A stretch of 64,000 nt of DNA from Streptomyces sp. NRRL S-646 (GCF_000720765.1 NZ_JODC01000002.1:1-64000), one strand, 5' to 3'. Shown: positions 8,730 to 17,560, numbered from the stretch's first letter. Numbers and translations: made by a program. Notes: a model not told the origin generated them from the sequence alone.

Positions 8730-9694
8730 TTGATCGCGATCGGGTTGACGGGCGCGCCGACCGCGCCGGTGACCGGCAGCGGAGCGGCGACCAGCAGGAA
8801 CTCGTAGACGCCGTCGGCCGCGCAGTCCTCGGCCAGTGCCTCCAGGTCCCACATCTCGCCCAGCGGAAGGCCCATGTTCGGGATCGCGATCTGGTGCAGC
8901 GGGGACATGGCGGGCTCGGCGAATTCGTAGGGACGCACCTCCAGCCCCCAGGTGTCGGAGGCGATCGCCGCTATCTCGGTGCGGTGCAGCCAGCCGAGGG
9001 TGGTGAAGGAGAGGCCAGGGGCGTCACCGGCCGCGTAGCCGCCCCACTCGCCCAGCCGCCTCACGCGGCCCAGCTGGCCCGTGCGCACGAGGACGAGGTC
9101 GCCGCGGCGGACGGTGGAGGTCGCGCCCTGCGCCTCGATGGTGGCGCGCAGATGCTCCTCCAGGATGGGGAATCCGTCGGGGAGTTCCCCGTGCTCGTCG
9201 CCGACCGCGCGGCCCACGTCCAGCAGGACACCGCGCCCTGTGAAGGCTTCCCTCATGTGCTCGATGCCGGTGACCGAGTCGCCGTCGCCGCTCACGATGG
9301 TGCACGGACGGCCGTTCCAGGCCTGCTTGTTGTCGTAGATGTGGCCGAGCCCGTCCCACTGGGTGGAGGCCTGGAGAGGCATGACCACGTGGTCGTCGGC
9401 TCCGCCGAACCCGTGCGGGAAGCCCTGCGTGCCGGCGGCCGCGTCGGAGCCGGTGTCCTTCATGTAGTGGACCGGGTTGATCCGGCCGCGGAATCCACGC
9501 TGCGGGCCGTTCTCGTTGAACTCCAGGGCGAGTGAGAGCGACCGGCCCCGGCGGACCAGTCCCGCCGCGTGGGCGCGGATCGCGTCGTCGATGAAGTTGA
9601 GGGTGCCCAGTACGTCGTCCTCGCCCCAGCGGCCCCAGTTGCGGTAGGCGGAACGGGCCTTGGCGAGCTCTTCCTCTATGGGACCGAGGCTCAT
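8726..9694 (-). CDS. Cyclase-family metal-dependent hydrolase
   Basis: A 322-residue member of the cyclase/kynurenine-formamidase-like family (Pfam Cyclase), beginning MSLGPIEEELAKARSAY. The family metal motif appears as STQWDGLGHIYD, a variant in which the first His is replaced, while the DxxxH part is kept. It overlaps the upstream amidohydrolase and the downstream oxidase by 4 bp each, so translation is coupled. Members hydrolyse amides or lactones, or act in polyketide cyclisation; in this context ring or lactone hydrolysis is likely. The exact reaction is unknown. Confidence 0.87.
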   Translation of the reverse strand: MSLGPIEEELAKARSAYRNWGRWGEDDVLGTLNFIDDAIRAHAAGLVRRGRSLSLALEFNENGPQRGFRGRINPVHYMKDTGSDAAAGTQGFPHGFGGADDHVVMPLQASTQWDGLGHIYDNKQAWNGRPCTIVSGDGDSVTGIEHMREAFTGRGVLLDVGRAVGDEHGELPDGFPILEEHLRATIEAQGATSTVRRGDLVLVRTGQLGRVRRLGEWGGYAAGDAPGLSFTTLGWLHRTEIAAIASDTWGLEVRPYEFAEPAMSPLHQIAIPNMGLPLGEMWDLEALAEDCAADGVYEFLLVAAPLPVTGAVGAPVNPIAIK

Positions 9695-10704
9695 CGGGTG
9701 CGTCCTTTCAGCAGCAGATCGAGAGCGTTGCCCCCGGCGATCGCGGCACGTTCGGCCTCCGGCAGCCCGGCGGCGTCCAGCCGGGCCACCGGATCGTCGA
9801 CGCCCATGTCGAAAGGGTGGTCCGTGCCGAGGACGACCCGGTCGGCGCCCACCTCCTCGACCAGGTGGCGCAGAGCGCGCGGGGTGTAGACGAGCGCGTC
9901 GAACCACATCCGCCGCAGATAGGCGCTCGGCGGCTCGGCGCACCCGCGGGCGTCCGGCCGTACGTGCCAGGCGTGGTCGGAGCGCCCGATGTACGTCGGC
10001 AGATAGCCGCCGCCGTGCGCGGCGACGAGCTTCAGCCCAGGGAAGCGGTCCAGGACGCCTGTGAAGATCAGACGGGAGAGGGCCACGGTGGTCTCGACCG
10101 GCTGTCCGACCGTGTTCCCGAGGTACTGCGTGGCGAGCCGCTCGCCGAGTGAGCACCCCCATGGGTGCACGAAGACCACCGCGCCGACTTCCTCGGCCTT
10201 CCGCCACACCTCGTCGTGGGCCGGGTCGGCCAGCTCCCGGCCGTTCACCGTCGTGGAGACGCTGATGCCGTACAACCCGTACTCGGTGACCGCCTCGTCC
10301 AGCAGCGCCACCGCCAGGTCCGGATGCTGGAGCGGCACCGTACCAAGGCCGTACAGCCGCTCGGGCGCCTCGGCGCAGTGCTCCGCGACCGTCTGGTTGA
10401 CCGTGCGGGCCAGCCGGACGGCGAGGTCCGCGTCCGCCCAGTAGTGGTGCATCGGCATCGGGCCGACCACCTGGATGTCGACGCCCATCGCGTCGAGATC
10501 GGCGAGGCGCAAGCCCACGTCCGTGAGCCTTGGCCCGAGCGACTGGAGCTGAGCCCTGTTGGCGGCCAGCGACTGAGGGCTGTGGGCGCGTTGCTCGGCA
10601 GCCAGTTCGGCGGCCAGGCCGGACTGCCCCGCGCACAGGGCGTCGGCGGCGGGCACGGCCAGGTGGCCGTGGACGTCGACGACAGGAGTGCTCGCCGTGG
10701 TCAT
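9691..10704 (-). CDS. Amidohydrolase of the ACMSD family (probable decarboxylase)
   Basis: A 337-residue amidohydrolase_2 TIM-barrel protein. Metal ligands in the order expected for the 2-amino-3-carboxymuconate-semialdehyde decarboxylase family are visible: HGH near residue 14, His in VFVHPWG (~175), His in VAAHGGG (~225) and Asp in LGTDHPFD (~290). Relatives remove a carboxyl group from aromatic or ring-cleaved acids (ACMSD, gamma-resorcylate and 5-carboxyvanillate decarboxylases). ATGA overlaps join it to the monooxygenase upstream and the cyclase downstream. A decarboxylation in the pathway is inferred. Confidence 0.9.
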   Translation of the reverse strand: MTTASTPVVDVHGHLAVPAADALCAGQSGLAAELAAEQRAHSPQSLAANRAQLQSLGPRLTDVGLRLADLDAMGVDIQVVGPMPMHHYWADADLAVRLARTVNQTVAEHCAEAPERLYGLGTVPLQHPDLAVALLDEAVTEYGLYGISVSTTVNGRELADPAHDEVWRKAEEVGAVVFVHPWGCSLGERLATQYLGNTVGQPVETTVALSRLIFTGVLDRFPGLKLVAAHGGGYLPTYIGRSDHAWHVRPDARGCAEPPSAYLRRMWFDALVYTPRALRHLVEEVGADRVVLGTDHPFDMGVDDPVARLDAAGLPEAERAAIAGGNALDLLLKGRTR

Positions 10705-11825
10705 GCCGCCGCCGTCAGCGAGTCGAGCGTCTCCGACATGATCCGCGCGGGATCGGCACCCGGCGTGTCGGGGTTGATCTCCCACTCGGCCAGCTGCAGC
10801 GAGTTCTCCAGCACCGTCCGCACACGTGGCAGCCGACGGGACATGAAGTGGTCGAGGGCCTTCTCCAACGGCTCCTCCCCGGTGACCAGCTCGGCCAGGA
10901 GCACGGCGTCCTCCATGCACATGGCCGCGCCCTGCGCGATCAGCGGCGGGCAGGCGTGCGCGGCGTCGCCGACGACGAGCGTGCGGCCCCGGTGCCACGG
11001 CCCGTCGACCAGAATCGCCTCGATCCAGCGGTAGTCGACGGCGGTGTCGTCGGGCAGGGACGCGATGATCTTGCCCCAGGTGCCGCCGTAGCCGGCGCCG
11101 CGCTCGCGCAGGAGGGAGAGGGAGGCGCGCGGCCCGACCAGGGATGCGTCCAGGTTCTCGTCGAGCAGGTAGGCGTAGCACTGACCGGGGGAGATCGGGC
11201 TGTAGCCGGCCTTGTAGCGGGGGCCGCCGTAGTACACCTCGTGGCAGTCCATCTCGGCGGGGCGGTCGGCGACGACACGGAAGATCGACATGCCGACCGG
11301 GCGCGGTTTCTCCACGATCCCGATCAGAGAGCGCATGGCCGAGTTGATGCCGTCGGCGCCCACCACCAGGTCGTAGCGGCCGGTGGAGCCGTCCGTGAAG
11401 GCCACTTCGACGTGTCGGGGCGACTGGTCGAGGCGCTCGACGCTCAGACCGAGACGGACGGTGACGCCGTGGGCGTACACGGCGTCACACAACGCGTCCT
11501 GCAGGTCGCGGCGCAGGGCCCCCGCCGTCGCGGGCAGGTCCGGCCCACCGGTGTGGGGGGTGGACAGCTCCGTGATGAGCTCGCCGTCCGCACGCAGGAG
11601 CCGAAGGACGTCGAACGGCACCGCCCGCGCCAGCACCCGGTCCAGCACGCCCACCGAGCGCAGCGCCTTGAGAGCGTTGCCCTGGAGGGTGATGCCGTGG
11701 CCCACACCGAACCATTGGGGGGAGATCTCGACGAGCTCGACGTCGGCACCGCGCTGGGCGAGCGCGAGGGCGAGCACGCTTCCAGTGATGCCGCCGCCGA
11801 CGACGAGCACCTTGTGTACGGGCAT
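10701..11825 (-). CDS. FAD-dependent aromatic monooxygenase
   Basis: A 374-residue flavoprotein hydroxylase of the PHBH/UbiH type. It has the Rossmann motif VVGGGITGSVLALALAQRG at residues ~7-25, a DG motif in VVGADGINSAMRS (~155) and the GD motif VVGDAAHACPP (~285). The start is ATG 11825, preceded by AAGGA; sequence further upstream belongs to the neighbouring gene. It would hydroxylate an aromatic ring with NAD(P)H and O2, giving the diol needed for the extradiol dioxygenase of the divergent operon. The gene lies 37 bp after the ABM protein. Confidence 0.92.
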   Translation of the reverse strand: MPVHKVLVVGGGITGSVLALALAQRGADVELVEISPQWFGVGHGITLQGNALKALRSVGVLDRVLARAVPFDVLRLLRADGELITELSTPHTGGPDLPATAGALRRDLQDALCDAVYAHGVTVRLGLSVERLDQSPRHVEVAFTDGSTGRYDLVVGADGINSAMRSLIGIVEKPRPVGMSIFRVVADRPAEMDCHEVYYGGPRYKAGYSPISPGQCYAYLLDENLDASLVGPRASLSLLRERGAGYGGTWGKIIASLPDDTAVDYRWIEAILVDGPWHRGRTLVVGDAAHACPPLIAQGAAMCMEDAVLLAELVTGEEPLEKALDHFMSRRLPRVRTVLENSLQLAEWEINPDTPGADPARIMSETLDSLTAAA

Positions 11826-11862
11826 GAGCGATCCTTGCGAACGTAGAAGAAGGGGGCAGCGG

Positions 11863-12168
11863 TCAGCCGCTGAAGCGCGGGCCGAGTTGGTGGTAGTGCT
11901 CGACGGCCGGCGGCTCGGTGAAGAACGGCCCGACAAGGGCGCGCCAGCGCGCGAAGCGCTCCGACTCCCGGAAGCCGGCCGTGTGCGCCTCGACCGACTC
12001 CCAGCCGACCAGCAGGAGAAACGTCCGCGGCCGCTCCTCGCAGTGCAGCAGCTCGGCCCAGCGGAACCCGGCTGCCTCGGCGAGCAGCTCGCGGGCCTTG
12101 CCGAAGACCTCCTGGAACTCCTCTTCCCGGCCGGCCTCCACGGTCAGCTCGGCATGCTCGACTACCAC
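11863..12168 (-). CDS. Antibiotic-biosynthesis-monooxygenase (ABM) domain protein
   Basis: A 101-residue single ABM ferredoxin-like domain (EHAELTVEAGREEEFQEVF at the start, FLLLVGWESVEAH in the middle, HYHQLGP at the end). The GTG start follows GAGGAG. Such dimeric proteins are cofactor-independent quinone-forming monooxygenases or accessory stress proteins. It is the first gene of the minus-strand catabolic operon, facing the divergent promoter region. It may oxidise a hydroquinone intermediate; this is inference. Confidence 0.85.
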   Translation of the reverse strand: MVVEHAELTVEAGREEEFQEVFGKARELLAEAAGFRWAELLHCEERPRTFLLLVGWESVEAHTAGFRESERFARWRALVGPFFTEPPAVEHYHQLGPRFSG

Positions 12169-12421
12169 GTGTGCTCCTCGGGGTGGTTGGGGAGCTCCGA
12201 GCCTGATCGGCGGTGGGTACGGGGGTCAACGGATCGAGGCATCGGCAGGGAGGACGTCATCCATCCCGTACGCCGATGGAGCCGCCGCGCGGTGGGGCCG
12301 CACATCGTTGCAGGCAGCGGGGGCGGCCCGATGATGGCAGGCATCGCGAACGGCCATTTCCGCCGTCCCTGCGTGGTGCCTAGCGTCGAAGGCGACCCCA
12401 CCCGTACGAGGAGAGCCGCCT
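12169..12421. promoter_or_regulatory. Divergent promoter region between the two catabolic operons
   Basis: This 253-bp gap separates the starts of the minus-strand (ABM-first) and plus-strand (FAH-first) operons. It must hold both promoters and is the natural target for the LysR protein at 5212-6195. I see LysR-like partial dyads (ATGGC..GCCAT spanning ~12334-12357) but no site strong enough to name. Confidence 0.5.
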
Positions 12422-13384
12422 GTGCCCGATCCACTCACCCACACCGGACCCTTCGCGCTCGGCACGTTCCGCAACAGTGCGGGCGCCTTCCCCGGCCTTG
12501 TCAGCGGGGCGCGCGTTCGCGACCTGTCCGACCTGGTGCCGTCCGTACGCGCCCTCGTCGAGGACTGGGACAACTGGCTGCCCCGCCTGGACGAACTCGC
12601 CCGGTCCGCCGACGGTCCCTGGCACCCCCTGACCGCCCTGCACGTGCTGCCCCCGATCGAGCCGGGCCAGATCCTGCAGAGCGGCGCCAACTACCGCAAG
12701 CACGTGGTGGACCTGGTCGCCGCGGAGAAGGAGAGCGTGCACGGCGCCACGCCCAAGGAGGCCCGCGCGGATGCCGAAAGCATGATGGACGAGCGGATCC
12801 GCAGCGGTGTGCCCTACGTCTTCCTCGGTTCGCCGCGTGCCATGTGCGGGCCGTACGACGACATCGTGCTGCCGGCGCACGGCGAGCAGCACGACTGGGA
12901 GCTGGAGCTCGCCCTGGTCATCGGCAGGCCGGGCAGGAACATCGCCGTCGAGGACGCGATGTCGTACGTCGCCGCCTACACCATCTGCAACGACCTCACC
13001 ACCCGTGACCGCCTCTACCGGCCCGACCTGAAGGCCATCGGCACCGACTGGTTCACCGCCAAGAACGCCGACACCTTCCTGCCGACCGGGCCCTTCCTCG
13101 TCCCGGCCGCCTTCGTCGGTGACCCGAACGACCTGCGGATCACCCTGCGGCACAACGGCGTCGTCCGTCAGGACGAGTCCACCAAGGACATGATCTTCGA
13201 CATCCCGCAGCTCATCGCGTACGTCTCCACGACCACCACCCTGCGCCCCGGTGACCTCCTGCTCACCGGCTCACCGGCCGGCAACGGCGCGCACTGGGGC
13301 GTCTTCCTCAAGCCCGGCGACGTCGTGGAGTCCGAGATCACGGGCCTGGGCGTGCAGCGCAACACCGTCAGGAGCGGACAGTGA
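12422..13384 (+). CDS. Fumarylacetoacetate hydrolase family protein
   Basis: A 320-residue FAH-fold protein. The metal/active-site motif HDWELELALVIGRPGRNI lies near residues 158-175, followed by CNDLTTRDR, AKNADTFLPTGPF and LTGSPAGNGAHWGVFLKPGD. The GTG start has GAGGAG nine bases upstream. It leads the plus-strand operon and overlaps the dioxygenase gene by 4 bp (GTGA). The likely role is hydrolysis or hydration of the dienol/oxo-acid made by meta ring cleavage. It differs markedly from the FAH paralogue at 6387. Confidence 0.9.
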   Translation: MPDPLTHTGPFALGTFRNSAGAFPGLVSGARVRDLSDLVPSVRALVEDWDNWLPRLDELARSADGPWHPLTALHVLPPIEPGQILQSGANYRKHVVDLVAAEKESVHGATPKEARADAESMMDERIRSGVPYVFLGSPRAMCGPYDDIVLPAHGEQHDWELELALVIGRPGRNIAVEDAMSYVAAYTICNDLTTRDRLYRPDLKAIGTDWFTAKNADTFLPTGPFLVPAAFVGDPNDLRITLRHNGVVRQDESTKDMIFDIPQLIAYVSTTTTLRPGDLLLTGSPAGNGAHWGVFLKPGDVVESEITGLGVQRNTVRSGQ

Positions 13385-14316
13385 CCTTCCAACCCATCAC
13401 CCATCTGCGCCATGTCGACCTGGCCGTACCGGACTTCGAGACCCAGCGCGCCTTCTACGGCACCACCTGGGGCCTGACCGAGGTCGCCGGCGACAGCGGT
13501 CTCGCGTTCTTCGCCGCCGAGGGCAGCCCCGAGCAGTACGTCGTCCGCATCCGCAAGGACGAGCGGAAGCGGATGGATCTGGTGGCCTTCGGGGCTGTCT
13601 CGCCGGAGGCCGTGGACGAACTGGCGGTACGGCTCGGGCGTGCGGGCGTCCAGCTCGTGCATGAGCCGCGAGCCTTGGACACACCGGGCGGCGGCTACGG
13701 CATCCGCTTCTTCGACCCGGACGGCCGCGTCGTCGAGGTCTCCGCGGATGTCGCCGTCCGCGATCACCGGAAGATCGAGGAACGTGAAGCGATTCCGGTC
13801 CGCCTCTCGCACTGCGTCGTCAACTCCCAGGATCCCGAGGGGCTGCGGGACTTCTACATCGAGCACCTCGGTTTCCGGCTCACCGACACCCTGTACTCCA
13901 CGCACATGGGCGACCTCATGTACTTCCTGCGGTGCAGCCCCCTGCACCACTCCTTCGCCATCGCCCGTGGGCCTCATGTCTCCCTGCACCACGCGTCGTT
14001 CGAGATGCGAGGGGTGGAGGAGTACATGCGCGGCACCGGGCGGGCCCTGCGCGCCGGGACGCGCCTGACCTGGGGGCCGGGCCGGCACCTCGCGGGCGAC
14101 AACACCTTCTCCTACTTCCACGACCCGCACGGCAACACCGTGGAGTACACCACCGAGCTCGCCGTCCTCGAAGAGGACCTGTGGCACCCGGGCCGGCACG
14201 ACGTCGACGACCCGGTCACCCAGGACCAGTGGGGCACCGCCGACCCGATGAGCGAGTCGGTCGCCAAGGAGCAGTTCAACGACCCCGACGTGCTCTTCGA
14301 AGCACCGCCCGTGTGA
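13381..14316 (+). CDS. Type I extradiol ring-cleavage dioxygenase (two-domain VOC)
   Basis: A 311-residue protein with two VOC modules (residues ~5-125 and ~140-260), the architecture of 2,3-dihydroxybiphenyl/catechol 2,3-dioxygenases. In the C-terminal module the Fe(II) ligands are visible: His in RLSHCVV, His in VSLHHASFEM and Glu in NTVEYTTEL. Acid-base His (PLHHSF) and Tyr (FSYFHDP) are also present. It should therefore be an active meta-cleaving enzyme on a catecholic substrate. GTGA overlap couples it to the FAH gene. It is the key evidence that the cluster degrades an aromatic ring. Confidence 0.9.
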   Translation: MTFQPITHLRHVDLAVPDFETQRAFYGTTWGLTEVAGDSGLAFFAAEGSPEQYVVRIRKDERKRMDLVAFGAVSPEAVDELAVRLGRAGVQLVHEPRALDTPGGGYGIRFFDPDGRVVEVSADVAVRDHRKIEEREAIPVRLSHCVVNSQDPEGLRDFYIEHLGFRLTDTLYSTHMGDLMYFLRCSPLHHSFAIARGPHVSLHHASFEMRGVEEYMRGTGRALRAGTRLTWGPGRHLAGDNTFSYFHDPHGNTVEYTTELAVLEEDLWHPGRHDVDDPVTQDQWGTADPMSESVAKEQFNDPDVLFEAPPV

Positions 14317-14344
14317 TCCGACTCTTCTCAGAAAGGCCGCAGTT

Positions 14345-15646
14345 GTGGCAGAGATCCTGAAGCACGCCGTCCCCAAGGCCGAGGTGACCGCCTCCCTCGG
14401 GCAGGTCCGCGAGACCGTTGCCGGCGTCATCGCGGACATCCGCGAGCGCGGCGACAAGGCCGTGCGTGAGTACTCCGAGAAGTTCGACAAGTGGAGCCCC
14501 GGCTCCTTCCGGCTGAGCGAGGAGGAGGTCGAGAAGATCGTCGCGTCGGTGCCGCAGCAGGTCATCGACGACATCAGCTTCGTCCAGGAGCAGGTTCGCA
14601 CCTTCGCCCGCCACCAGCTGGACTCGCTGCGGGAGTTCGAGGTGGAGACCCTGCCCGGCGTCTGGCTCGGCCAGAAGCACATCCCCGTGCAGGCCGCGGG
14701 CGCCTACGTCCCCGGTGGCCGCTACCCGCTCACCGCCTCCGCCCACATGACCATCGTCACCGCCAAGGTGGCCGGCGTGCCCCGGGTCGTCGCCTGTACG
14801 CCCCCGATCCGCGGCGAGATCCCGGCCGCCACCGTCGCCGCCATGCACCTGGCCGGCGCGGACGAGATCTGGCTGCTGGGCGGCGTCCAAGCGGTGGCCG
14901 CGATGGCCGTCGGCACGGACACCATGGAGCCGGTCAACCTGATCGCCGGCCCCGGCAACGCGTATGTCGCCGAAGCCAAGCGGCAGCTGTTCGGCGAGAT
15001 CGGCATCGACCTGTTCGCCGGTCCCACCGAGATCCTGGTGCTGGCAGACGAGCACGCCGACCCCTTCGTATGCGCCGTTGACCTGCTCTCCCAGGCCGAA
15101 CACGGCCCGGACTCGCCCGCCGTGCTCATCACGACATCCCGCGAGGTCGCCGAACGGACCATCGCCGAGGTGGAGCGGCTGCTGCCGACCATGCCCACCC
15201 GGGACTTCGCCGAGCCCGCCTGGCGGGATCACGGCCAGGTGCACGTCGTCGACTCGGTCGACGAACTGTACGCGCTCGCCGACGAGTTCGCGTTCGAGCA
15301 CGTGGAGGTACTCACCGCCGAGCCGAGGCTCGCGCTGGAGCGCATGACGCAGTACGGTGCTCTGTTCCTCGGCGAGGGCACATGCGTGTCTTTCGGCGAC
15401 AAGGTGATCGGTACCAACCACGTCCTGCCGACGCGTGGCGCGGCCCGCTACACCGGCGGACTGTGGGTCGGTAAGTACCTGAAGACCGTCACGTACCAGG
15501 AGGTCACCAACACCGACGCGCAGACCCTGCTCGGCCGGCTGTGCGGGCGGGCCGCGCGGGTGGAGCTGTTCGAGGGGCACGCGCGCTCCGGTGACGTCCG
15601 GGCCGCGAAGGCGGCGGGCGACGAGCTTGCCTGGAACACGGCATGA
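14345..15646 (+). CDS. Histidinol-dehydrogenase-family NAD-dependent dehydrogenase (catabolic paralogue)
   Basis: A 433-residue HisD-family enzyme: VPGGRYPLTAS, LLGGVQAVAAMA, GPGNAYVAEAKRQL, FAGPTEILVLAD, SQAEHGPDS, FEHVEVL and GTNHVLPTRGAARYTGG. Metal and general-base residues of the family look intact. It starts at GTG 14345 behind AAAGGC. There are no other his genes nearby; it sits between a dioxygenase and an SDR. HisD relatives such as HpsN oxidise a primary alcohol to a carboxylate in two NAD-linked steps, which I consider more likely here than histidine synthesis. Family certain, substrate unknown. Confidence 0.9.
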   Translation: MAEILKHAVPKAEVTASLGQVRETVAGVIADIRERGDKAVREYSEKFDKWSPGSFRLSEEEVEKIVASVPQQVIDDISFVQEQVRTFARHQLDSLREFEVETLPGVWLGQKHIPVQAAGAYVPGGRYPLTASAHMTIVTAKVAGVPRVVACTPPIRGEIPAATVAAMHLAGADEIWLLGGVQAVAAMAVGTDTMEPVNLIAGPGNAYVAEAKRQLFGEIGIDLFAGPTEILVLADEHADPFVCAVDLLSQAEHGPDSPAVLITTSREVAERTIAEVERLLPTMPTRDFAEPAWRDHGQVHVVDSVDELYALADEFAFEHVEVLTAEPRLALERMTQYGALFLGEGTCVSFGDKVIGTNHVLPTRGAARYTGGLWVGKYLKTVTYQEVTNTDAQTLLGRLCGRAARVELFEGHARSGDVRAAKAAGDELAWNTA

Positions 15647-16413
15647 GTCTCGACGGCCGTACGGCGCTGGTCACAGGTGGCGGAGGGCCGCTGGGGCGGG
15701 CCTTCGCACTCGCCCTGGCGGCGGCCGGGGCCCGGGTGGTCCTCGTCGGCCGCACCGAGCAGGCACTCGCGGAGGCAGCGGCTCGGGCGGAGAAGGAAGG
15801 CGGTCAGGCTCGTACGGCCGTGTGCGACATCTCCGACCCTGATTCGGTGCGTGCGCTCGCGGCCGAGCTCGCCGACGAGGACGTGTCGTTGCTCGTCAAC
15901 AACGCGGGTGTGGCCGGCCCGGTGCGTCCCCTCGTCGACATCGAACCGGACGAGTGGGACGACGTGTTCGCCGCCAACGTCCGCGGCGTCTATCTGATGT
16001 GCCGGGCCTTCCTGCCGCCCATGCTGGCAGCGGGTCGCGGTGACATCGTCAACGTGGCCTCCGTGAGCGGCAAACGCCCTCTGCTGAACCGCACCCCGTA
16101 CACAGCCTCCAAGATGGCGCTGCTGGGTCTGACCCGGACGCTGGCGGGAGAGGTCGGGCCGCAGGGCGTCGCCGTCAACTCCCTCTCGCCCGGGCCGGTC
16201 CGGGGCCCCCGAATGGACCGCAACTTCCGGCTGACGGCCGAATTGACGGGCGGCACCGTCGAGGAAGCCGAGCGGGACTTCGCCTCACGGGCAGCGCTGG
16301 GCCGGCTGGTCGAGGAGGACGAGGTCGCCCAGGCCCTGATAGCCATGCTGGCCATGCCGGGGCTGTGCGGAGCCGACATCGACCTGTCGGCAGGGATGAT
16401 CGCACCGGCCTAG
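15643..16413 (+). CDS. Short-chain dehydrogenase/reductase (SDR)
   Basis: A 256-residue SDR. The cofactor motif is slightly unusual (TGGGGPLGRA, residues ~11-20). NNAG, active-site Ser (NVASVSG), YTASK and NSLSPGPV are all present. It overlaps the HisD-family gene by 4 bp (ATGA), so the two dehydrogenases are probably made in step and may act on successive intermediates. C-terminus ADIDLSAGM replaces the usual VDGG. A short hairpin (arms 16413-16420 and 16433-16440) follows the stop codon. Confidence 0.88.
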   Translation: MSLDGRTALVTGGGGPLGRAFALALAAAGARVVLVGRTEQALAEAAARAEKEGGQARTAVCDISDPDSVRALAAELADEDVSLLVNNAGVAGPVRPLVDIEPDEWDDVFAANVRGVYLMCRAFLPPMLAAGRGDIVNVASVSGKRPLLNRTPYTASKMALLGLTRTLAGEVGPQGVAVNSLSPGPVRGPRMDRNFRLTAELTGGTVEEAERDFASRAALGRLVEEDEVAQALIAMLAMPGLCGADIDLSAGMIAPA

Positions 16414-16559
16414 CCGGAGATGGCACGTCATGTCTCCGGCCGCCAGACGTATGTGTGCCGGTCACGCGGCACCCCGTGATCGAGGCAAGCGCAGGACCTC
16501 CTCACACCACTTGCCCGACGCAGACCCTCCTCTCCACACCCACCTGTTCGAAGGACTCA

Positions 16560-17105
16560 ATGATGCGTCTCTACACCTCAGCCGCGAACCGGCTCAGCAG
16601 GCTCAACGATCCGCTGATGGTCGTCGTGCGGACGACGATCGGCTGGCTGATGATCCTGCACAGCCTCTTCAAGATCAACGTTCTCGGTCTCGACAACTTC
16701 GAGAACTTCCTCCTGCGACCGACCGGTCTGCCCTTCACCTCGGTGCTGCGCTGGCTGGTGCCGTCCATGGAACTCGCCTGCGGTGGCCTGCTCGTGCTCG
16801 GACTGCTGACCCGTGTCGCCGCGGCGCTCCTCAGCCTGGAAATGCTGGGCACCGCGGTCCTGGTCAAGCTCGACGCCCTCCACCTGGGTGTTCTCGGTCC
16901 GAAGGGCTCGGGCGGAGCGGAGGTGGACATCCTCATGCTCGCCGCGCTTCTTGCGGTACTGGTGCTTGGACCGGGCGCCCTGTCGCTCGACTCCCTGCTG
17001 GGGCTCGATCGCAAGGAAGAAGCCGTGCAGTCACAGCCGTCTCAGCCCCTGCAGATCGGGACCAGCGGTGAGGGTCTGACGCGAGAGCCGTTGCCGGCGG
17101 ACTAG
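16560..17105 (+). CDS. DoxX-family membrane protein
   Basis: A 181-residue DoxX-like protein with four hydrophobic helices (about residues 18-35, 60-80, 85-105 and 118-140). AAGGA lies upstream; the second ATG (16563) has better spacing than the first and may be the real start. DoxX proteins are membrane partners of oxidoreductases, handling quinones or thiol stress. Being last in the catabolic operon, 146 bp after the SDR, it may link an oxidation step to the membrane quinone pool. That link is inference. Confidence 0.8.
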   Translation: MMRLYTSAANRLSRLNDPLMVVVRTTIGWLMILHSLFKINVLGLDNFENFLLRPTGLPFTSVLRWLVPSMELACGGLLVLGLLTRVAAALLSLEMLGTAVLVKLDALHLGVLGPKGSGGAEVDILMLAALLAVLVLGPGALSLDSLLGLDRKEEAVQSQPSQPLQIGTSGEGLTREPLPAD

Positions 17106-17149
17106 AGCTTCAAGCGGATCTTGCCCAGAGCGGGAACTACGCGAGGGTG

Positions 17150-17175
17150 ACCGCCGCTTCATAAGAGGCGGCGGT
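17150..17175 (+). terminator. Terminator after the DoxX gene
   Basis: An 11-bp stem (17150-17160 with 17165-17175, one G-T pair) with an ATAA loop, 45 bp past the DoxX stop. It ends the plus-strand catabolic operon. Confidence 0.65.
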
Positions 17176-17339
17176 TGGCTTTGTAGGTGAGTTCTGGCAG
17201 CGTTTGTCGATCAGGATCGGCAGCCCCCGCTGCATCGGGGTGACTGTGTTCGCGAGTTTTGACAGCGGTCTTCCTCTTGCGGTGGCAGCGTGGATGCGCC
17301 AACCGCATTCAGGGGACGACGATGGCGTCGGACTCCTCG

Positions 17340-17490
17340 GGATCCCGAACACATCGATCAGGTGCGCAAGCCGCCACGCGATCGTAGTCACAGGCTCGCG
17401 ATCGTGCGGCGGCTCGGCATAGTCCATGGTGAACTCACCCGTCCCGAGCGAGATCGGCGCCGACCTGCTACCCCGGCGGCTGAAGAGTTC
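17340..17490 (-). pseudogene. DinB-family protein fragment
   Basis: On the minus strand the frame reads GEFTMDYAEPP, HDREPVTTIAWRLAHLIDVFG. This is the signature of the N-terminal half of actinobacterial DinB_2 proteins (VTTIAWRLAHL, where the His is a metal ligand). Before and after this stretch the similarity stops, with no full four-helix bundle. I read it as a remnant. The rest of the 17106-17560 gap shows no gene except the terminator. Confidence 0.5.
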
Positions 17491-17560
17491 ACTCTGCGTG
17501 GGCCCGCTACGGCGATGGGCGCCAGCCCTGTGGTCGGCGCCCACCCGGAACCGGGTCCGG

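Noticed and set aside
6198..8807. An 869-codon plus-strand open frame
   Set aside because: It lies antisense to the FAH and FAD-oxidase genes, which have motifs and ribosome-binding sites; the plus-strand product has none.
14345..15646. Biosynthetic histidinol dehydrogenase of the his operon
   Set aside because: No hisC, hisB, hisH or other his genes are adjacent; the context is catabolic. The family call is kept but not the gene name.
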